Assembly (NCBI RefSeq): GCF_026104355.1
Contig: NZ_CP110535.1
Coordinates: forward strand, 2,294,001-2,358,000
DNA length: 64,000 nucleotides
Source: Halomonas sp. BDJS001
Lineage (GTDB): Bacteria; Pseudomonadota; Gammaproteobacteria; Pseudomonadales; Halomonadaceae
Direction of reading: 5' to 3'
Within the stretch, counting starts at the first letter, position 1, and each line of letters begins with the position of its first letter. The position numbers were made by a program, and so were the translations under genes. Below, piece after piece: positions 35,376 through 44,811 of this stretch. The notes under the pieces were generated by a model. It made no database searches. It saw only the letters and a list, made by a program, of their open reading frames with translations, and was not told the DNA's origin.

Positions 35376-35915
35376 TTAACGCCGTACCGGGCGTTTTTGT
35401 AGTTTGCGCTGCAGGGTGCGGCGGTGCATGCCTAGTGCCCGTGCGGTGGCGGATATATTGCCGTCGTGCTCCTGCAGCACTTTCTGAATATGCTCCCAGG
35501 TGATGCGGTTAATCGAGGGCGGATTGTCAGCCAGTTCAATATCCGGATCGCCAGTTTGGCGCTCAAAAGCGATTAAAACGTCATCAGCATCCACCGGTTT
35601 ACACAAGTAATTAACCGCGCCGAGTTTCATTGCCTCAACGGCAGTGGCAATGCTCGAGTAGCCGGTCAGCACTACTATACGGCACTGTGGGACGGTGGAG
35701 AGTAGCTCGGGAAGGAGTTTCAGGCCTGAGCTGTTTTCCAGCTTTAAGTCAAGGGTCGCCATGGTGGGCGCATGCTGTGCCGCCATGGTCAGGGCCTGCT
35801 CTGCGTCGTGGGCAACGATGACCTCGTAACCGCGGCGGGTTAGGGCACGGTTCAGCACATGGCAAAACATTTCGTCGTCATCAATGATCAGCAGTCGTTG
35901 CTCTCGCGTTTGCAT
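35376..35915 (-). CDS. regA: Redox response regulator, RegA/PrrA/RoxR type
   Basis: This 179-residue regulator has a receiver domain with the acidic pocket at 11-13, phospho-acceptor D56 (TLDLKLE), T/Y-containing LTGYSS, and K in YLCKPVDADDV. It also has a Fis-like helix-turn-helix at the C-terminus (HDGNISATARALGMHRRTLQRKLQKRP), the near-invariant RegA DNA-binding region. ATG 35915 follows GAGGA. A longer in-frame reading to 35975 overlaps the kinase gene and is not family-like. It is encoded 43 bases after the regB kinase; the pair controls respiratory and energy genes in response to redox state in proteobacteria. Confidence 0.93.
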   Translation of the reverse strand: MQTREQRLLIIDDDEMFCHVLNRALTRRGYEVIVAHDAEQALTMAAQHAPTMATLDLKLENSSGLKLLPELLSTVPQCRIVVLTGYSSIATAVEAMKLGAVNYLCKPVDADDVLIAFERQTGDPDIELADNPPSINRITWEHIQKVLQEHDGNISATARALGMHRRTLQRKLQKRPVRR

Positions 35916-35958
35916 GTTGTCCTCAATCCATTCCTGGCGGTGCTTGGGGCGGTCGCGT

Positions 35959-37228
35959 TTAGTTTGGCGACGCACAGCGAGGCAGCGTAACTTCCGTAAG
36001 CGTGCCCCCTTCCGGGTGATTATACAGGCTTACGCCGCCACCAAAGCGATTGATGGTGGCATGGGTTAAAAACAGCCCGATGCCCATGCCCTTGCTTTCG
36101 TCGAAATAAACGTCTCCCCCAGCTGGTCGGCAATCGACATGGCGACACCTGGGCCATGGTCGCGTATATCAATCACCACGCTCTCACTCTGCCAGTCCAA
36201 GCGTATGGCAATGTGTTCAGGGTTCGCATCAGCGGCGTTGTTGAGCAAATTGGTTAATGCTTGGTCGAGGGTGGCATCGACGGCCAGCCAAGGCCTTCCG
36301 CGCTTCTCCGCCACATCGAATTGATGGCTCACATCCGGGCGCAGCACCAGCCAGCGCTGTACAACCCCTGCTAACCACACTTGCGCATCCAGCACTTCGG
36401 GTTCCGCCATGCGCCGACGGTCAGCGTTAGAGACTAAATTTTGCAGACGTGATTTGCACACGTCTACCTGCTGACGAAGTAAATTGATGTCTTGGTCGAG
36501 CGCCGAATCGGCGGGGGCATCGGCCTGCATCTCTTTGAGCAGAACTGCCATGGTAGACAAAGGGGTGCCCAGTTCATGGGCGGTACCTGCGGCTTGGGTA
36601 GCCACCGCCAGCACTTGCTCATTACGCAGCGCGGCTTCCCTCGTGCGGGAGAGTGCCTGATCACGGCTCCGCAGCGCATGAGCCATCTTGTAGATAAAAA
36701 ATGTCACCAGGCCCGCTGAAAGGCCAAAGTTAAGCCACATACCCAATATGTGCAGACTCAAGGGACTATCGCTATTGATATGGCCCAGTTGGGGAATCGG
36801 GTAGTAGGAGAACATTAAAAAAGTATAGCCTGCCATGGAACAGGCGGCGATGATCCAGGCGTGGCGCCAGGGCAGTGTGGCGGCGGCGATGGTAACCGGT
36901 ACTAGATAGTAAGTAATAAAAGGGTTGGTGGAACCGCCCGAGAAGTAGAACAGAAGTGTTAAGCCCGTGATATCGGCGAGTAAGTGCAGTAAGTACTCTA
37001 GATGCGTCACCGCACGTGGGCGGCCCAGGCGCCACCAGGTGGCGATATTGAGCACGCCCATGGAAATAACCACGCTCACCACAGCGGTTACCGGTAGATC
37101 GAAGGCCAGCAGCTCTACGCCCACCACAATCGCCAGTAAAAAACCGGTCCACGTAATGCCACGGACAATAGTCAGGCGCACCAGATTTCGGTTGGGGGTA
37201 GAGAGCGGAAGGGAAGGGCAGTCGGCAT
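35959..37228 (-). pseudogene. regB: regB-type redox sensor histidine kinase, interrupted by two missing bases
   Basis: This membrane kinase has about six transmembrane segments, the quinone-binding motif GGSTNPF, the H-box AHELGTPLST, a conserved cysteine in QQVDVCKSRL (the redox-cysteine region of RegB) and the ATP domain (NNAADANPEH, DHGPGV). The open frame 36066-37181 ends in a non-family tail (STKARAWASGCF). One extra base at about 36095 gives STKGKGMGIGLFLTHATINR and a stop at 35959. At the N-terminus, one extra base in the run at 37194-37198 joins to an ATG at 37228 (MPTALPFRSLPPNRNLVRL), 8 bases after the upstream gene's stop. A restored product would be about 422 residues. Both changes look like homopolymer or dinucleotide deletions. 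Confidence 0.88.
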
Positions 37229-37235
37229 GATGGGC

Positions 37236-37652
37236 TTACTTGGTTCTGGCTTTAAAGCCATGAATGATAAATTTAATCAGCAGGGTCATGACGTAAGTTG
37301 CCCAGCCTGCAGAAGCCAAGATATTGAACAGCAGCATTTTAGGTGGAAGCCAGGCGCTACCCAGTAACGCTTCAATCATTATGTGGAAAAACATCGCCAG
37401 TAGCAGCGGTAGCGCCAGGGTGTGAATCCACATATCGGTGCGCCGTTTGCGGATATGGTAGCGCCCCAACAAGTAGCGTAGCGGCCGATGCGCCCAGCAA
37501 ATAACCACCAGGGCCCCGATCACCAATAGGCTGGCGAGAGTGGGTTCCGTGCTGCCCATATGAACGGAGAGTGAAATTGACCAGGCGAGACTTAGCCACA
37601 TCAACCCTTCCAGGCTGGCAATAATATCCGCATAGCGCCGCACGTTCTGCAT
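37236..37652 (-). CDS. Small inner-membrane protein linked to regBA
   Basis: This 138-residue protein has three or four hydrophobic segments (about 15-30, 38-52, 72-92, 105-125) and positively charged ends (final HGFKARTK). It starts MQNVRRYADIIASLEG; AAGGA lies 13 bases upstream, a loose spacing. No recognised family. It immediately precedes regB (8 bases from the restored start). Linkage suggests a role in redox signalling or respiration, but this is guilt by association. Confidence 0.65.
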   Translation of the reverse strand: MQNVRRYADIIASLEGLMWLSLAWSISLSVHMGSTEPTLASLLVIGALVVICWAHRPLRYLLGRYHIRKRRTDMWIHTLALPLLLAMFFHIMIEALLGSAWLPPKMLLFNILASAGWATYVMTLLIKFIIHGFKARTK

Positions 37653-37874
37653 AAACAACCGAATCCTTAGCGTCAAAAAACCAACTGTTATAAAAGCGTG
37701 TAAAAGTAACTGTTCGAGCTGAGTCTTAAAATAGCCGTGTCTTAAAAAGCAGCGACATGATACGACACTTGGACGAGGGTGTGGGCGTCTGAGGAGTGGA
37801 TTTATCCCATCGCGCAATTGCGTATACTGTACACGCTGCATTATATCTGTCTTCACACCACAACAGGACTTGCC

Positions 37875-38912
37875 GTGGACACCGTAACACTGACCCGCCC
37901 CGACGATTGGCACCTTCACTTGCGCGACGATGAAGCGCTTAAAGCGGTAGTCGGCCATACTGCTGCGCAAATGGGGCGGGCGATTATTATGCCCAATCTC
38001 ACCCCGCCAGTGACTACGACTGCCAAGGCGGCTGAATACCGTCAGCGTATTCTCGATGCTTTGCCCACGGGCAGTACCTTCGAGCCTTTAATGGTGCTTT
38101 ACCTCACTGATACAACTCCGCCGGAAGAGATTGAGCGTGCGGCGCAAAGTGGCATTGTTAAAGCGGTGAAGCTCTACCCGGCGGGTGCAACGACGAACTC
38201 CGATTCAGGGGTGACTGATCTAGCTCGCTGTGACGCAACGATTGAGATGATGGCTAAGGTGGGCATGCCGCTTCTGGTGCACGGTGAAGTCACCCATGCA
38301 GAGATCGATATTTTTGATCGCGAAGCGGTATTCATTGAAACAGTGATGAAGCCACTGATGGCACGCCACCCAACGCTGAAAGTAGTGTGTGAGCATATCA
38401 CTACCCAGCAGGCTGCTGAGTTTGTTGCACAAGCGCCGGACAGTGTGGCGGCCACCATTACCGCCCATCACCTGCTGTTTAACCGCAACAAAATGCTGGT
38501 CGGAGGCATTCGTCCTCACTACTACTGCCTGCCGATCCTGAAGCGTGAGCAGCATCGCCAGGCGCTACTAAAAGCAGCTACCAGCGGCAGCCATAAGTTC
38601 TTTTTGGGTACCGATAGTGCACCGCACTCCCAGGGGGCTAAAGAGTCAAGCTGCGGCTGTGCCGGTGCTTATACTGCCCCCGCGGCCATTGAGCTATATG
38701 CCATCGCTTTCGATGAAATGGATGCCTTGGACAAGTTGGAAGCCTTCGCCAGCCTTAATGGGCCGCGTTTTTATGGGCTAACACCTAACCCGGACACCAT
38801 CACGCTTGAGCGGCGGAGTTGGACGCTGCCGGAAAGTTACCCTTACGCCCAGGGGGAGCAAATCATCCCCCTGCTGGCGGGGGAGACGCTGAATTGGGCG
38901 ATTAAGTCTTAG
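37875..38912 (+). CDS. pyrC: Dihydroorotase
   Basis: This 345-residue zinc amidohydrolase cyclises carbamoyl aspartate to dihydroorotate in pyrimidine synthesis. Metal ligands appear in [24 protein letters not shown] (carboxylated Lys), LVHGEVT, and LGTDSAPH. The start is taken as GTG 37875 ([16 protein letters not shown]), 8 bases after AGGA. The in-frame extension to 37779 has no homology. A TATACT -10-like hexamer lies at 37823-37828 without a good -35. Confidence 0.95.
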   Translation: MDTVTLTRPDDWHLHLRDDEALKAVVGHTAAQMGRAIIMPNLTPPVTTTAKAAEYRQRILDALPTGSTFEPLMVLYLTDTTPPEEIERAAQSGIVKAVKLYPAGATTNSDSGVTDLARCDATIEMMAKVGMPLLVHGEVTHAEIDIFDREAVFIETVMKPLMARHPTLKVVCEHITTQQAAEFVAQAPDSVAATITAHHLLFNRNKMLVGGIRPHYYCLPILKREQHRQALLKAATSGSHKFFLGTDSAPHSQGAKESSCGCAGAYTAPAAIELYAIAFDEMDALDKLEAFASLNGPRFYGLTPNPDTITLERRSWTLPESYPYAQGEQIIPLLAGETLNWAIKS

Positions 38913-38921
38913 CGGGTAGCG

Positions 38922-38954
38922 GATGCCGTCGACGACTTTAACGTCGGCGGCATC
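38922..38954. terminator. Hairpin between convergent pyrC and mtnN
   Basis: A 13-base stem with one T-G wobble pair (GATGCCGTCGACG at 38922-38934, CGTCGGCGGCATC at 38942-38954) and a 7-base loop. There is no T tract on either side. It is probably a bidirectional transcription barrier. Confidence 0.5.
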
Positions 38955-38972
38955 GAACACCAAGTAAGCCCG

Positions 38973-39680
38973 TTATACGCTGCCAAGTTGCTTAAGCATT
39001 TGATCAACCATGCGCGATGAGTGGTCGGCGGCCACTTCCAGAAACTCATCGAAGGAGAGATGGTTGTCGCCACCGCCGGGAATATCAGAGAGCGCACGGA
39101 TAACCACAAAAGGGCACTGGTAAAGGTGGCACGTTTGGGCAATGGCGGCGCCCTCCATCTCTACTGCCAGCATGCTGGGAAACTGAGCGCGGGTAGCGTC
39201 TACCCGGGTGGGGTCGCTCATAAAGGCGTCACCGGTGGCAATCAAGCCTTCACGCACCTTGACTTCACCTAATGACGCGATGGCGTTGCGCGCGATTTCC
39301 CTTAGCGTTGTGTCGGCTAAGTAAGCCGCGGGCATCCCCGGTACCTGGCCTATCTCGTAGCCGAACACCACGGCGTCAACGTCGTGATGGCGCACTTCAT
39401 CTGAAATGATCACATCGCCAATGGCTAAATCGGTGGCAAAGCCTCCGGCGGAGCCGGTATTGATAATGGCATCGGGTTGATGGCGCTCTAACAATATAGC
39501 CGTGCCCACTGCGGCGTTGACCTTACCTATCCCCGACTGCAGGACTACGATCTCTAATCCATAACGCGTTCCGGTATGGAAGACAAAGCCTGCATGCTCG
39601 TAGCGCTGGGGGGTGTCCAGTTGACTCACTAAGGTGCTTACTTCCTGCGCCATTGCGCCAATAATACCAATACGCTTCAC
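38973..39680 (-). CDS. mtnN: 5'-methylthioadenosine/S-adenosylhomocysteine nucleosidase
   Basis: This 235-residue enzyme hydrolyses MTA and SAH to adenine and a thioribose or homocysteine moiety. It starts MKRIGIIGAMAQEVSTLVSQ, with QSGIGKVNAAVGTAILL, NTGSAGGF, VEMEGAAIAQTC (catalytic glutamates) and RALSDIPGG (catalytic Asp). Length and order match E. coli MtnN (232). It is 37 bases downstream of folD on the same strand. Confidence 0.97.
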   Translation of the reverse strand: MKRIGIIGAMAQEVSTLVSQLDTPQRYEHAGFVFHTGTRYGLEIVVLQSGIGKVNAAVGTAILLERHQPDAIINTGSAGGFATDLAIGDVIISDEVRHHDVDAVVFGYEIGQVPGMPAAYLADTTLREIARNAIASLGEVKVREGLIATGDAFMSDPTRVDATRAQFPSMLAVEMEGAAIAQTCHLYQCPFVVIRALSDIPGGGDNHLSFDEFLEVAADHSSRMVDQMLKQLGSV

Positions 39681-39717
39681 TGCGCCATGCTCCTATATAA
39701 AAAGGGTGATGTTTAAC

Positions 39718-40587
39718 TCAGGCGTGATCGGTCGCTAAGTCGTGCTGCTCGGCGGCTTCCAGGGTATTTTCCAGCAGCGTAGCGACAGTCATTGGCCCAA
39801 CGCCCCCTGGCACCGGGGTGATAAAGCTGGCGCGCTCGGCGGCAGCAGCAAAATCAAGATCGCCTATTAGGGTGCCATCGTCCTGGCGATTGATGCCTAC
39901 GTCGATGACAATAGCGCCCGGTTTAATCCATTCCCCCTTAACGATCCCCGGCTTGCCGACAGCCACGACCAGAATATCGGCACGGCTAACGTGGTCTTCA
40001 AGGTTTTGCGTAAAACGGTGACAGACGGTGGTGGTGCAACCCGCCAGCATCAGCTCCAGCGCCATGGGGCGGCCAACAATGTTAGAGGCGCCCACAACGG
40101 TGGCATCCAAGCCGCGAAGTGCAATGTCGTTTTGGGCCAGTAGGGTCATGATCCCTTTAGGCGTGCAGGGGCGCAGAGCAGGCATGCGTTGGGCTAAGCG
40201 GCCAATGTTGTAGGGATGGAAACCATCGACATCTTTGCCCGGCAGAATGCGCTCTAAAATGGGGCCGGCGTCGAGATGCTTGGGCAGCGGTAGCTGAACC
40301 AAGATGCCATCAATGGCTGGGTCGCTGTTGAGTTGGTCAACCAGGGTTTCCAGCTCATGTTGAGAGGTTGTAGCGGGCAGGGCATGCTGAAAGGAGATAA
40401 TGCCTGCCTGCTCGCAGGCACGGTGCTTGTTACTGACATATACATGGGAAGCGGGATCGTCCCCGACCACAACCACGGCTAGTCCTGGTGCCCGCCCGCC
40501 AGCTTGACGGCGTAGGGCGATCTTTTCGGCAACCTGTTGGCGGACATTAGCAGCGATGGCTTTGCCATCGATTAGTTGGGCGGTCAT
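39718..40587 (-). CDS. folD: Bifunctional methylenetetrahydrofolate dehydrogenase/cyclohydrolase
   Basis: This 289-residue enzyme interconverts methylene-, methenyl- and formyl-tetrahydrofolate. Signatures are [12 protein letters not shown] (YVSNKHR lysine), [37 protein letters not shown], and [20 protein letters not shown]. It links functionally to glycine cleavage, which supplies methylene-THF. It starts at 40587, upstream of mtnN. Confidence 0.97.
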   Translation of the reverse strand: MTAQLIDGKAIAANVRQQVAEKIALRRQAGGRAPGLAVVVVGDDPASHVYVSNKHRACEQAGIISFQHALPATTSQHELETLVDQLNSDPAIDGILVQLPLPKHLDAGPILERILPGKDVDGFHPYNIGRLAQRMPALRPCTPKGIMTLLAQNDIALRGLDATVVGASNIVGRPMALELMLAGCTTTVCHRFTQNLEDHVSRADILVVAVGKPGIVKGEWIKPGAIVIDVGINRQDDGTLIGDLDFAAAAERASFITPVPGGVGPMTVATLLENTLEAAEQHDLATDHA

Positions 40588-40719
40588 GTAATGGAATCCC
40601 TGTGGATGTTAAAAATGGCCTAGGCAGTAAAGCGCTCATGCAGCAGCGCTTTAAAGACGGCAATTTTCGCATGCTGGGGCATCCAGGCAAAGCGCCTTCA
40701 CTAACAATCACTTTAATGG

Positions 40720-40747
40720 TTGACTTTAAAATTAAAAATAGTAATAT
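40720..40747 (+). promoter_or_regulatory. Sigma-70-type promoter of the tRNA cluster
   Basis: TTGACT (40720-40725) and TAATAT (40742-40747) are separated by 16 bases, with A/T-rich flanks. The predicted start is near 40754, about 43 bases before tRNA-Pro. A GC-rich discriminator (GCCTCGC) follows the -10, as is common for stringently controlled stable RNA promoters. Confidence 0.6.
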
Positions 40748-40796
40748 ATGCCTCGCTTGAGACGGGCAGCACGGTAGCGTCTAAGGTGATAAAAAT

Positions 40797-40873
40797 CGGG
40801 ATGTAGCGCAGTCTGGTAGCGCGCCTGCTTTGGGAGCAGGATGTCGGGGGTTCGAATCCCTCCATCCCGACCA
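40797..40873 (+). tRNA. tRNA-Pro (TGG)
   Basis: 77 bases including encoded CCA. Acceptor CGGGATG pairs with CATCCCG. The anticodon stem CCTGC/GCAGG encloses loop TTTGGGA with anticodon TGG, and the T loop is TTCGAAT. First of four tRNAs in the cluster. Confidence 0.97.
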
Positions 40874-40965
40874 TTCACTTAGCATGAAAGGTGGTAGTTT
40901 GCTTTTCCAAGCTGCAGTTGTGGTCTAGTGCTCATCAGTATTCGTTTGTTATGAATACTCTATGT

Positions 40966-41042
40966 GCGCCCATAGCTCAACCGGATAGAGCAACGGCCTT
41001 CTAAGCCGTAGGTTGCGGGTTCGATTCCTGCTGGGCGTGCCA
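40966..41042 (+). tRNA. tRNA-Arg (TCT)
   Basis: 77 bases including encoded CCA. Acceptor GCGCCCA pairs with TGGGCGT (first pair G-U). The anticodon stem ACGGC/GCCGT encloses loop CTTCTAA with anticodon TCT, reading AGA codons. It lies 92 bases after tRNA-Pro. Confidence 0.95.
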
Positions 41043-41117
41043 CCTAATTCAGTGGTAACAACCTGTCAGAATCCTATCTTCAAGCACTTGCTATTTGTTT
41101 TACGTAAGATTGTCTTT

Positions 41118-41193
41118 GGTGGGTGTAGCTCAGGGGTAGAGCCCCGGATTGTGACTCCGGTGGTCGTGGGTTCAAATCCCATCATCCACCCCA
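41118..41193 (+). tRNA. tRNA-His (GTG), copy 1
   Basis: 76 bases counting the extra 5' G (-1) typical of tRNA-His and encoded CCA. The anticodon stem CCGGA/TCCGG encloses loop TTGTGAC with anticodon GTG. It differs from copy 2 by G versus T in the D loop and A versus G in the T loop. Confidence 0.96.
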
Positions 41194-41226
41194 GTGACAA
41201 TATTTGCGTTTCCAGTTTTAGGTTGT

Positions 41227-41302
41227 GGTGGGTGTAGCTCAGTGGTAGAGCCCCGGATTGTGACTCCGGTGGTCGTGGGTTCAAGTCCCATCATCCACCC
41301 CA
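41227..41302 (+). tRNA. tRNA-His (GTG), copy 2
   Basis: 76 bases, 33 bases after copy 1 and identical except for two loop positions. It has the extra 5' G and encoded CCA. Downstream, 41303-41430 has a weak hairpin-like CCC/GGG with TTTTTTT at 41391-41397 that may end the transcript. Confidence 0.96.
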
Positions 41303-41430
41303 TTACCCCCGCATATTGCATTTCCTTCCTGTTCTAGTTACTACTTTTTTAGTTACTTCTCTGTCGATAAAGATGCTGCCCTTAGCCGGGTTTTTTTGCG
41401 TTTTCGGCATTTAGGAATTTCCATAGCTGG

Positions 41431-44400
41431 CTAGCGTGGCATCACCTTAATGCGATGGCCTGACATATGAGTGAGCGGTTCAGGCCTGCCAAGTAAATAA
41501 CCTTGTGCGTAGTCAATGCCCATGTGCCGCAACGTATCCAGCGTGGTCTGCTGTTCCACGAATTCAGCAATGGTGGCAATGCCAAGCGCCTTGCCGACAG
41601 CATGAATGGCCTCGACCATCGCTCGGTCAATCGGATCCTGATCCACATTGCGGATAAAGTGGCCGTCAATTTTTAAATAATCGACCGGTAACTGCTTCAA
41701 GTAGCTAAAAGAGGAGAGTCCGGTGCCAAAGTCATCCAGTGCAAAGCGGCAGCCGTACTCTTTGAGGGTGACAATTAATTCGCCAACTCTAGAAAGTTGG
41801 GCAATGGCGGTGCTTTCAGTAATTTCAAAACAGAGCGTGCCGTGGGGTAGGCCTGCCATGGCGACTTGAGCAATAAGATCCTGGCAGAAGTCAGCATCAG
41901 ATAGCGACTCTCCAGATAGGTTGATTCCCCACAAGCTGTGTGGCGGTAGAGTCGCGTAGCGGTTTTGATCCCCCAGCCAGGCTAGCGTGTTACGAATAAC
42001 CCAGCGGTCTATGCGTACCATGAAGTGATAGCGCTCTGCGGCGGGCAGGAAACTGCCAGGCGCGATGATCTCTGCCCGCTCCTCAAGTCGGAGCAGAATT
42101 TCCCGGTAGCCAGGGCTATCGGCACAAACGGCTACAATAGGTTGAGCGTAAAGGCGGAAAGTGTCGTTATCCAAGCCATTTTGCAGGCGTTGTACCCACT
42201 GAAGTTCACCATGTTTCTCCAGTAATGAGTGGTCGTTAGGCTGGTAACAGTGGATGCGATTGCGGCCAGCCTCTTTGGCGGCGTAGCAGGCCGCGTCAGA
42301 GGCGTGGAGTGCCTGGCTCAACTGCATTGGCTGAGCAGTGTTCAGTTCAACCAGGCCAATGCTCACGCCGATACCAAAGGTGTGCCCCTGCCAGGCAAAA
42401 CGGTACTGTTCGATATCACAACGTAGCGCTTCCGCAATGGACAATGCTCGCTCTATACCGCAATCGGGTAGCAACAAGGCGAATTCATCGCCACCCAGGC
42501 GGGCGGCAATATCGCTACTGCGCACATGGTCTTTGAGCTTTAACGCCACTTGGCGCAGCAGCTCATCTCCCGCTAGATGACCGCAGGTATCATTGACGAT
42601 TTTGAACTGATCGAGATCCAGGTAGCACAGCACATGGTAACCCTCGTCGCGATTGAGTAGCGCAGTCAGTGCTGATTCGAAGGCGCGGCGATTGAGCAGA
42701 TCGGTTAGGCTGTCGTGGCTGACCTGATAGCTGAGCTGTTCGGTGAGTTGGCGGGTTAGGCTCACATCCTGAAAAACAACCACTGCGCCTAAGGTAATGC
42801 CGCTACGCGAACGTATTGGCGAAGCGCTGTGCTGGATGGGGGTATGGGTGTGATCACGGTTCACCAGCAGGCAGTGTTCGGTGGAGTGCACTGGGGTTAG
42901 CTGAGTGAGCACTTGTCGGGCTGGGTTGCTTAGCGGCTCTTTGCTAGCTTCCTCGAGTAGTTGATACACCAGGGAAATGGGTTTATCCAGGGCCTCCTCA
43001 AGTGCCCACCCGGTTAGGCGTTTGGCTTCCGCATTGATAAAGGTGACGTTGCCACTGGCGTCACAGGTAATAACACCATCACCGATGGATGCCAGGGTAG
43101 TGCGGGCAAGGTCGCGTTCGCGGTTTAACTGCTCTTGGAGCTGTTTGCGTTCGGTGATGTCTCGTACCATTCCAGAGCGTTCTGACACAGAGCCGCTAGC
43201 CCCTTCGCTGACTTGTATTTCCAGGTAGCGCACCTGCATATCTGCATTGCGTCGCTTAATTTCATGACGTGCGCCAGGCGCTAAGGAGCGGGCGGGTAGT
43301 AGCGTTGAGACAGGTTGACCAATAAGCTGTTCGGCGTTGACTTCAAAGAGCTGCTCCGCGCCAGGATTCAGGCTTGTTAAAGTGCCGTCTGCCTGCCAGG
43401 TGATGACCCCATCGCGAAGGTTGCGCAGCATCACGCGGGTATGCCCCACGGCGCGCTCCAGGGCGGCGGTGACACGATTATAGCTTGCGGCTATTTCGCC
43501 CACTTCGGTAAACGGATCGGCCTCGATCCGCTGGCGCATATCGCCCTGACGTTCATGCTGGCGCATATGCTCAAGTAGTTGGTTTAGCTCGTTGTTGGCG
43601 CCATGTTCAGCGAGATTGAGGCCCATCTTTTCTGCCTCAGGTGAGACGCGTATAGGCAGGAAACGCCGGGTAACGCGGAACAGCAGCCAGGCGCTGCCAA
43701 AGCTCCAAATACCACACACCACAACGCCGACCAACTGTACGCCAAACTGAGCCGATCGGGACAAGCCGCTCTCCAGCAGCGAGAGGTCGGCCACCCAGGG
43801 CAAAGCGAGCGTACCCCAGACGCCTGCGACAAGGTGCGAAGGAATGGCGCTGACCGCATCATCGATATGCTTACTTAGCAGCCATTCGCTGGTCAGCACC
43901 ATCAGTACGCCGCCAACCGCGCCTAGCCCAAATGCCGCCGATAAAGAGATCACATGAGCGCTGGCAGTGACAGCAACCAAGCCCGCAATGGCGCCATTAA
44001 TCGCATACATCACGTCGGCGTAGCGTCGCGTTCTTAGTCCCATTAGCATGCCCGAAAGAATGCCGCCAACGGCGCCCAAAACAGTATTGGCTATTATGCC
44101 GGGTATTTGCTCGGTAACCGCCAGGGTGCTGCCGCCGTTAAAACCAAACCAGCCTAAAATCATAAACAGCGCGCCGAGCATAGCGAGAGGAAGGTTGCCA
44201 GAGGGAAAAACGGTGGGTGGTTTGCCGTGGGTGAAGCGCCCAGTGCGTGAGCCAATACAGAGTACGGCAGCCAGCGCCACCCAGCCACCCACGCTATGCA
44301 CGACCGTCGAGCCTGCAAAGTCGATAAACCCGAGCGAACCGAGCCAGCCCTCTGCACCGCCTAACAGCCCGCCCCACGCCCAGTGGCCAAAAACCGGGTA

Positions 44401-44811
44401 GATGAGTAAGGCTATCCAGAGGGCCGTCCAGGTGTAGGCTAAAAAAGGCATACGTTCCGCCACCGCACCGGACACAATGGTCGCTGAAGTGGCGCAGAAC
44501 ATGGCTTGGAAAATAAAAACGGTAATCACCCAACTGCTGGACGCTTCCAACTGCCAGCCAAACAGTGTCGAACCGACTAAGCTCTGGTAAGAGTCGCCAA
44601 ACATGATGCCAAAACCGACGAACCAGAAAACACTGACGGCAATGGCAAAGTCCGCTACGTTTTTCATAGCGACGTTGATGGCGTTCTTGGTACGCGTAGT
44701 GCCTGCTTCCAGGCAAAGAAAGCCAGCTTGCATCACAAATACCAGAGCAGCGGCCCACAGTACCCAAAGTGTGTCGAGCAGCGAGCTATGCAAATCTAGC
44801 GTGGCAGGCAT
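41431..44811 (-). CDS. Ammonium transporter fused to PAS-PAS-GGDEF-EAL (cyclic-di-GMP signalling)
   Basis: This 1126-residue protein has an N-terminal Amt/Mep channel (about 1-400, eleven membrane segments) with the pore histidines in STVVHSVGGW and IPSHLVAGVWG. It is followed by a HAMP-like linker (about 400-460), PAS 1 (LRNLRDGVITW onward), PAS 2 (LASIGDGVITC onward), a GGDEF domain with intact GGDEF and an inhibitory RxxD site five residues before it (RSSD), and an EAL domain. The EAL signature is EILLR, retaining ExLxR, with FEITEST, DDFGTG and a conserved EFVEQ, so phosphodiesterase residues look intact. It probably couples ammonium passage or availability to c-di-GMP turnover. No glnK is adjacent. 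A sigma-54-like promoter lies upstream. Confidence 0.95.
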   Translation of the reverse strand: MPATLDLHSSLLDTLWVLWAAALVFVMQAGFLCLEAGTTRTKNAINVAMKNVADFAIAVSVFWFVGFGIMFGDSYQSLVGSTLFGWQLEASSSWVITVFIFQAMFCATSATIVSGAVAERMPFLAYTWTALWIALLIYPVFGHWAWGGLLGGAEGWLGSLGFIDFAGSTVVHSVGGWVALAAVLCIGSRTGRFTHGKPPTVFPSGNLPLAMLGALFMILGWFGFNGGSTLAVTEQIPGIIANTVLGAVGGILSGMLMGLRTRRYADVMYAINGAIAGLVAVTASAHVISLSAAFGLGAVGGVLMVLTSEWLLSKHIDDAVSAIPSHLVAGVWGTLALPWVADLSLLESGLSRSAQFGVQLVGVVVCGIWSFGSAWLLFRVTRRFLPIRVSPEAEKMGLNLAEHGANNELNQLLEHMRQHERQGDMRQRIEADPFTEVGEIAASYNRVTAALERAVGHTRVMLRNLRDGVITWQADGTLTSLNPGAEQLFEVNAEQLIGQPVSTLLPARSLAPGARHEIKRRNADMQVRYLEIQVSEGASGSVSERSGMVRDITERKQLQEQLNRERDLARTTLASIGDGVITCDASGNVTFINAEAKRLTGWALEEALDKPISLVYQLLEEASKEPLSNPARQVLTQLTPVHSTEHCLLVNRDHTHTPIQHSASPIRSRSGITLGAVVVFQDVSLTRQLTEQLSYQVSHDSLTDLLNRRAFESALTALLNRDEGYHVLCYLDLDQFKIVNDTCGHLAGDELLRQVALKLKDHVRSSDIAARLGGDEFALLLPDCGIERALSIAEALRCDIEQYRFAWQGHTFGIGVSIGLVELNTAQPMQLSQALHASDAACYAAKEAGRNRIHCYQPNDHSLLEKHGELQWVQRLQNGLDNDTFRLYAQPIVAVCADSPGYREILLRLEERAEIIAPGSFLPAAERYHFMVRIDRWVIRNTLAWLGDQNRYATLPPHSLWGINLSGESLSDADFCQDLIAQVAMAGLPHGTLCFEITESTAIAQLSRVGELIVTLKEYGCRFALDDFGTGLSSFSYLKQLPVDYLKIDGHFIRNVDQDPIDRAMVEAIHAVGKALGIATIAEFVEQQTTLDTLRHMGIDYAQGYLLGRPEPLTHMSGHRIKVMPR

